Source: an uncultured Garciella sp. (GTDB taxonomy: Bacteria; Bacillota; Clostridia; Eubacteriales; Garciellaceae). From it: a stretch of DNA of 7,781 bases. This document shows, in pieces, positions 6,121-7,781 of the stretch. The position numbers and the translations under genes were made by a program. The notes beneath the pieces were generated by a model, which was not told the origin of the DNA, searched no databases, and saw only the letters and a list, made by a program, of their open reading frames with translations. The DNA lies in contig USMD01000084.1 in the NCBI GenBank assembly GCA_900555725.1, positions 1 to 7,781 of the forward strand. The letters run 5' to 3'. Every line of letters begins with the position of its first letter. The stretch's first letter is position 1.

Positions 6121-6135
6121 ATCCTAAAATAGGAT
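6121..6135 (+). other. Second small hairpin in the HAD leader, sharing sequence with the first
   Basis: ATCCTA (6121-6126) and TAGGAT (6130-6135) are perfect complements around AAA. The string ATCCTAAAAT also occurs at 6105-6114 in the right arm of the large stem, and TAGGAT at 6055-6060 in its left arm. Each ATCCTA could therefore pair with either TAGGAT, which allows alternative folds. It lies about 70 bases before the HAD start codon and about 58 bases before its Shine-Dalgarno. Confidence 0.45.
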
Positions 6136-6206
6136 AAATATAGTATCTTCTTAGATTCAAATATTGTGGAAGAATTGAAAAATAAAGTTATAAGGAGCAT
6201 GATATC

Positions 6207-6998
6207 ATGTATAAGATGATTGTCTTGGATTTAGATGGAACCTTATTAAATTCAGATTCTATTGTTTCAAAAAAAAATAAATGGATGATTGAAAAATGTA
6301 GAGAACAAGGACTTAAAATCGTTTTAGCAAGTGGAAGAATGTATTATTCTATGGATCCTATCATTAAAGAACTTCAGCTAGAAGAAGATTCTCACATTGG
6401 GGGAAATGGAGCAATTATTTTTTCTCTTCAGGGATATGTAAAAATTGTTTCTGCTTTAGAAAACAGAGTGTATAGGAACCTAATAGGAAAAATAAAAAAG
6501 GAGAATATACAGTTATTATCTTATTCTAAAGAAAATATTTATTATGATTATGCACCTCAATTGTCTCATCTTATACTTAATTTTCAAGATGTAGAACTTA
6601 CACAAGTAAAATCTGTTATGCAGTTAAAGAATATAATTAAGGTTGTTCTTTATGTTAAGGATAAAGAACGGGATAAGGAAGAAAGAATTAGAGATATCAT
6701 AAAAAATCACGCTGCAGTTTTTAGAAGTCATAAATCATTTTTAGATATTGTTCATCATAGTACCAATAAGTATAGAGCCATAGAAGGATTGATGCAGCAA
6801 TATAAAATCCATCCTAGAGAAGTGATAGCCATTGGTGATAGTGAAAATGATGTGGAAATGATTAAAAATGTAGGATTGGGTGTTGCAATGCCTAATGGCA
6901 GTGAAGAAGCTAAAAAGGCAGCAAAATATATTGCTCCAAAGACGAATAATGAAGATGGAGTAGCGGATATTCTTGAGCGTTTTGTAGTGAATGATTAG
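6207..6998 (+). CDS. Cof-type HAD-IIB family phosphatase (sugar-phosphatase-like)
   Basis: A 263-residue soluble hydrolase of the HAD superfamily, subfamily IIB (Cof/YidA type), whose members dephosphorylate sugar phosphates, phosphorylated cofactors or similar small molecules through an aspartyl-phosphate intermediate. All four motifs are present: I DLDGTLL (nucleophile Asp8, general acid Asp10), II ASGR (Ser42), III Lys188 in STNKYRAI, and IV GDSENDVEMI (Asp211, Asp215). The C2B cap spans roughly residues 80-185. AGGAG (6193-6197) lies 9 bases before the ATG. An out-of-frame ATG at 6199 would give only a few codons. The gene has its own promoter and a structured leader, so it is probably not part of the upstream operon. 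Its stop overlaps that of the convergent DeoR gene by 4 bases. Substrate cannot be deduced; a sugar phosphate is suggested by the context only. Confidence 0.93.
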   Translation: MYKMIVLDLDGTLLNSDSIVSKKNKWMIEKCREQGLKIVLASGRMYYSMDPIIKELQLEEDSHIGGNGAIIFSLQGYVKIVSALENRVYRNLIGKIKKENIQLLSYSKENIYYDYAPQLSHLILNFQDVELTQVKSVMQLKNIIKVVLYVKDKERDKEERIRDIIKNHAAVFRSHKSFLDIVHHSTNKYRAIEGLMQQYKIHPREVIAIGDSENDVEMIKNVGLGVAMPNGSEEAKKAAKYIAPKTNNEDGVADILERFVVND

Positions 6999-7750
6999 TA
7001 AATACACTCAATTTTATTTTTATCAGCTATTTTTTGTAATTCTTTAGGTAGAGCTTGATCAGAGATAATATAATTTATCTTTTCAAAGGGTAAACTTTGA
7101 TAAAAACATGAGATTTCAAACTTAGTACTGTCAATGAGTAAAACCGTTTGTTTCGCGTATTTTTGATAGGCTTTACGAACCATTGCTTCATCTTCAGAAA
7201 ATTCCATTGCCCCAAATTTTGATAGGGATTTTGCAGATAAAAGAGCAAGATCTGCTTGAAAGTTGGAAATAAAATCACAAGCGATTGCACCATTTATAGA
7301 AGAATTGTTAGGATGAACCTTTCCTCCTACACAGGTGACTAGAGCATCCGTATTTTCAGAAAGGAGTTGGGCAGTTACAGTACCATTGGTCAATATTTTT
7401 AACCCACTATATTCTTTTAAATGAGGGACAATTTGAAGGGCGGTGGTACTGGAATCAATAAAAAGTGTCATATCATTGGAAATAAAGTCCAGAGCAAGTT
7501 TTGCAATGTATTTTTTCTTATCTCTTTCGATGACATTTCTAAAGCTATAGGGCAAATCAACGGATTTTTCTTCAATATAAGCAGCTCCTCCTCTAATTCG
7601 CCTAATCAGTCCTTCAGTGGCTAATTCTGAAAGATCTCGTCTTACCGTAGCAGGGCTACAATAGATCATTTTTCCTAGATCTTCTACAGCAATGAATTTT
7701 TTCTTTTCTAAAATATTCAAAATTTTTTGTTTTCTTTCAAAAGAAAGCAT
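6995..7750 (-). CDS. DeoR/GlpR-family transcriptional repressor
   Basis: A complete 251-residue regulator, normal length for the family. The N-terminal helix-turn-helix spans about residues 19-42, with the family signature CSPATVRRDLSELATEGLIR (31-50) followed by RIRGGA. The C-terminal sugar-phosphate sensor domain shows LFIDSSTTA (96-104), ILTNG (119-123), VGGKVHPNNSSINGA (141-155) and an E-A-VRKA...LLIDSTKF stretch (188-211). Within it, LLSAKSL replaces the G-A-x-G-like pattern usual after A-D, so effector specificity may differ. GGAGG (7757-7761) lies 6 bases before the ATG at 7750. Its promoter and any divergent gene lie beyond the window end. DeoR proteins typically repress sugar or polyol catabolic genes and release DNA on binding a phosphorylated sugar; its target here is unknown. 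It converges on the HAD gene. Confidence 0.93.
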   Translation of the reverse strand: MLSFERKQKILNILEKKKFIAVEDLGKMIYCSPATVRRDLSELATEGLIRRIRGGAAYIEEKSVDLPYSFRNVIERDKKKYIAKLALDFISNDMTLFIDSSTTALQIVPHLKEYSGLKILTNGTVTAQLLSENTDALVTCVGGKVHPNNSSINGAIACDFISNFQADLALLSAKSLSKFGAMEFSEDEAMVRKAYQKYAKQTVLLIDSTKFEISCFYQSLPFEKINYIISDQALPKELQKIADKNKIECIY

Positions 7751-7765
7751 AATATACCTCCGTTA

Positions 7766-7781
7766 CTGTCTCTTATACACA
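7766..7781. other. Tn5 mosaic-end (Nextera) adapter remnant at the contig end
   Basis: The last 16 bases, CTGTCTCTTATACACA, are identical to the first 16 of the 19-base Tn5 mosaic end CTGTCTCTTATACACATCT used in transposase-based sequencing libraries. An exact match placed precisely at the end of the sequence is best explained as untrimmed adapter. Genuine sequence probably ends near 7765. Confidence 0.9.

Noticed and set aside
1..7781. CRISPR array, tRNA, rRNA, insertion sequence or toxin-antitoxin pair
   Set aside because: Read for on both strands; no regularly spaced repeats, transposase motifs or tRNA-like cloverleaf were seen.

Overview
The window is AT-rich DNA with strong GGAGG-type ribosome binding sites. 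It carries HPr with the Ser46 regulatory site, a class II fructose-bisphosphate aldolase and a LevR-type sigma-54 activator. Together these point to a low-GC Gram-positive bacterium, most likely a member of the Clostridia; the species cannot be named from the sequence alone.

Layout. Positions 1-1299 (minus strand) hold the first 433 codons of a LevR/ManR-type sigma-54 enhancer-binding regulator that runs off the left edge. The divergent intergenic region (1300-1887) holds its own sigma-A-like promoter, a palindrome plus two direct repeats that look like upstream activator sites, a canonical -24/-12 (sigma-54) promoter facing right, and a leader of about 336 nt. Next come four plus-strand genes: ptsI (Enzyme I), ptsH (HPr), fba (class II aldolase) and pfkA (ATP 6-phosphofructokinase). 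The 292-base gap after pfkA contains a long inverted repeat, an extended -10 sigma-A promoter and a strongly structured RNA leader. This leads into a Cof-type HAD phosphatase gene (6207-6998). A DeoR/GlpR-family repressor gene (6995-7750, minus strand) converges on it with a 4-base overlap. The last 16 bases match the Tn5 mosaic end used in Nextera libraries and are probably adapter, so the contig effectively ends near 7765.

How the genes fit together. EI and HPr supply the phosphoryl groups for all PTS sugar uptake and make sugar phosphates. PfkA and Fba carry hexose phosphate through the committed and splitting steps of glycolysis. The promoter geometry indicates that this uptake-plus-upper-glycolysis block is transcribed by sigma-54 RNA polymerase under the divergent LevR-like activator. 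Activators of this family are normally themselves phosphorylated by HPr or EIIB, so a feedback loop is plausible, although the PTS-responsive domains lie outside the window. The HAD phosphatase and DeoR regulator look like a separate sugar-phosphate module. The main items for follow-up are the sigma-54 control of the general PTS and glycolysis genes, and the structured leader in front of the HAD gene.
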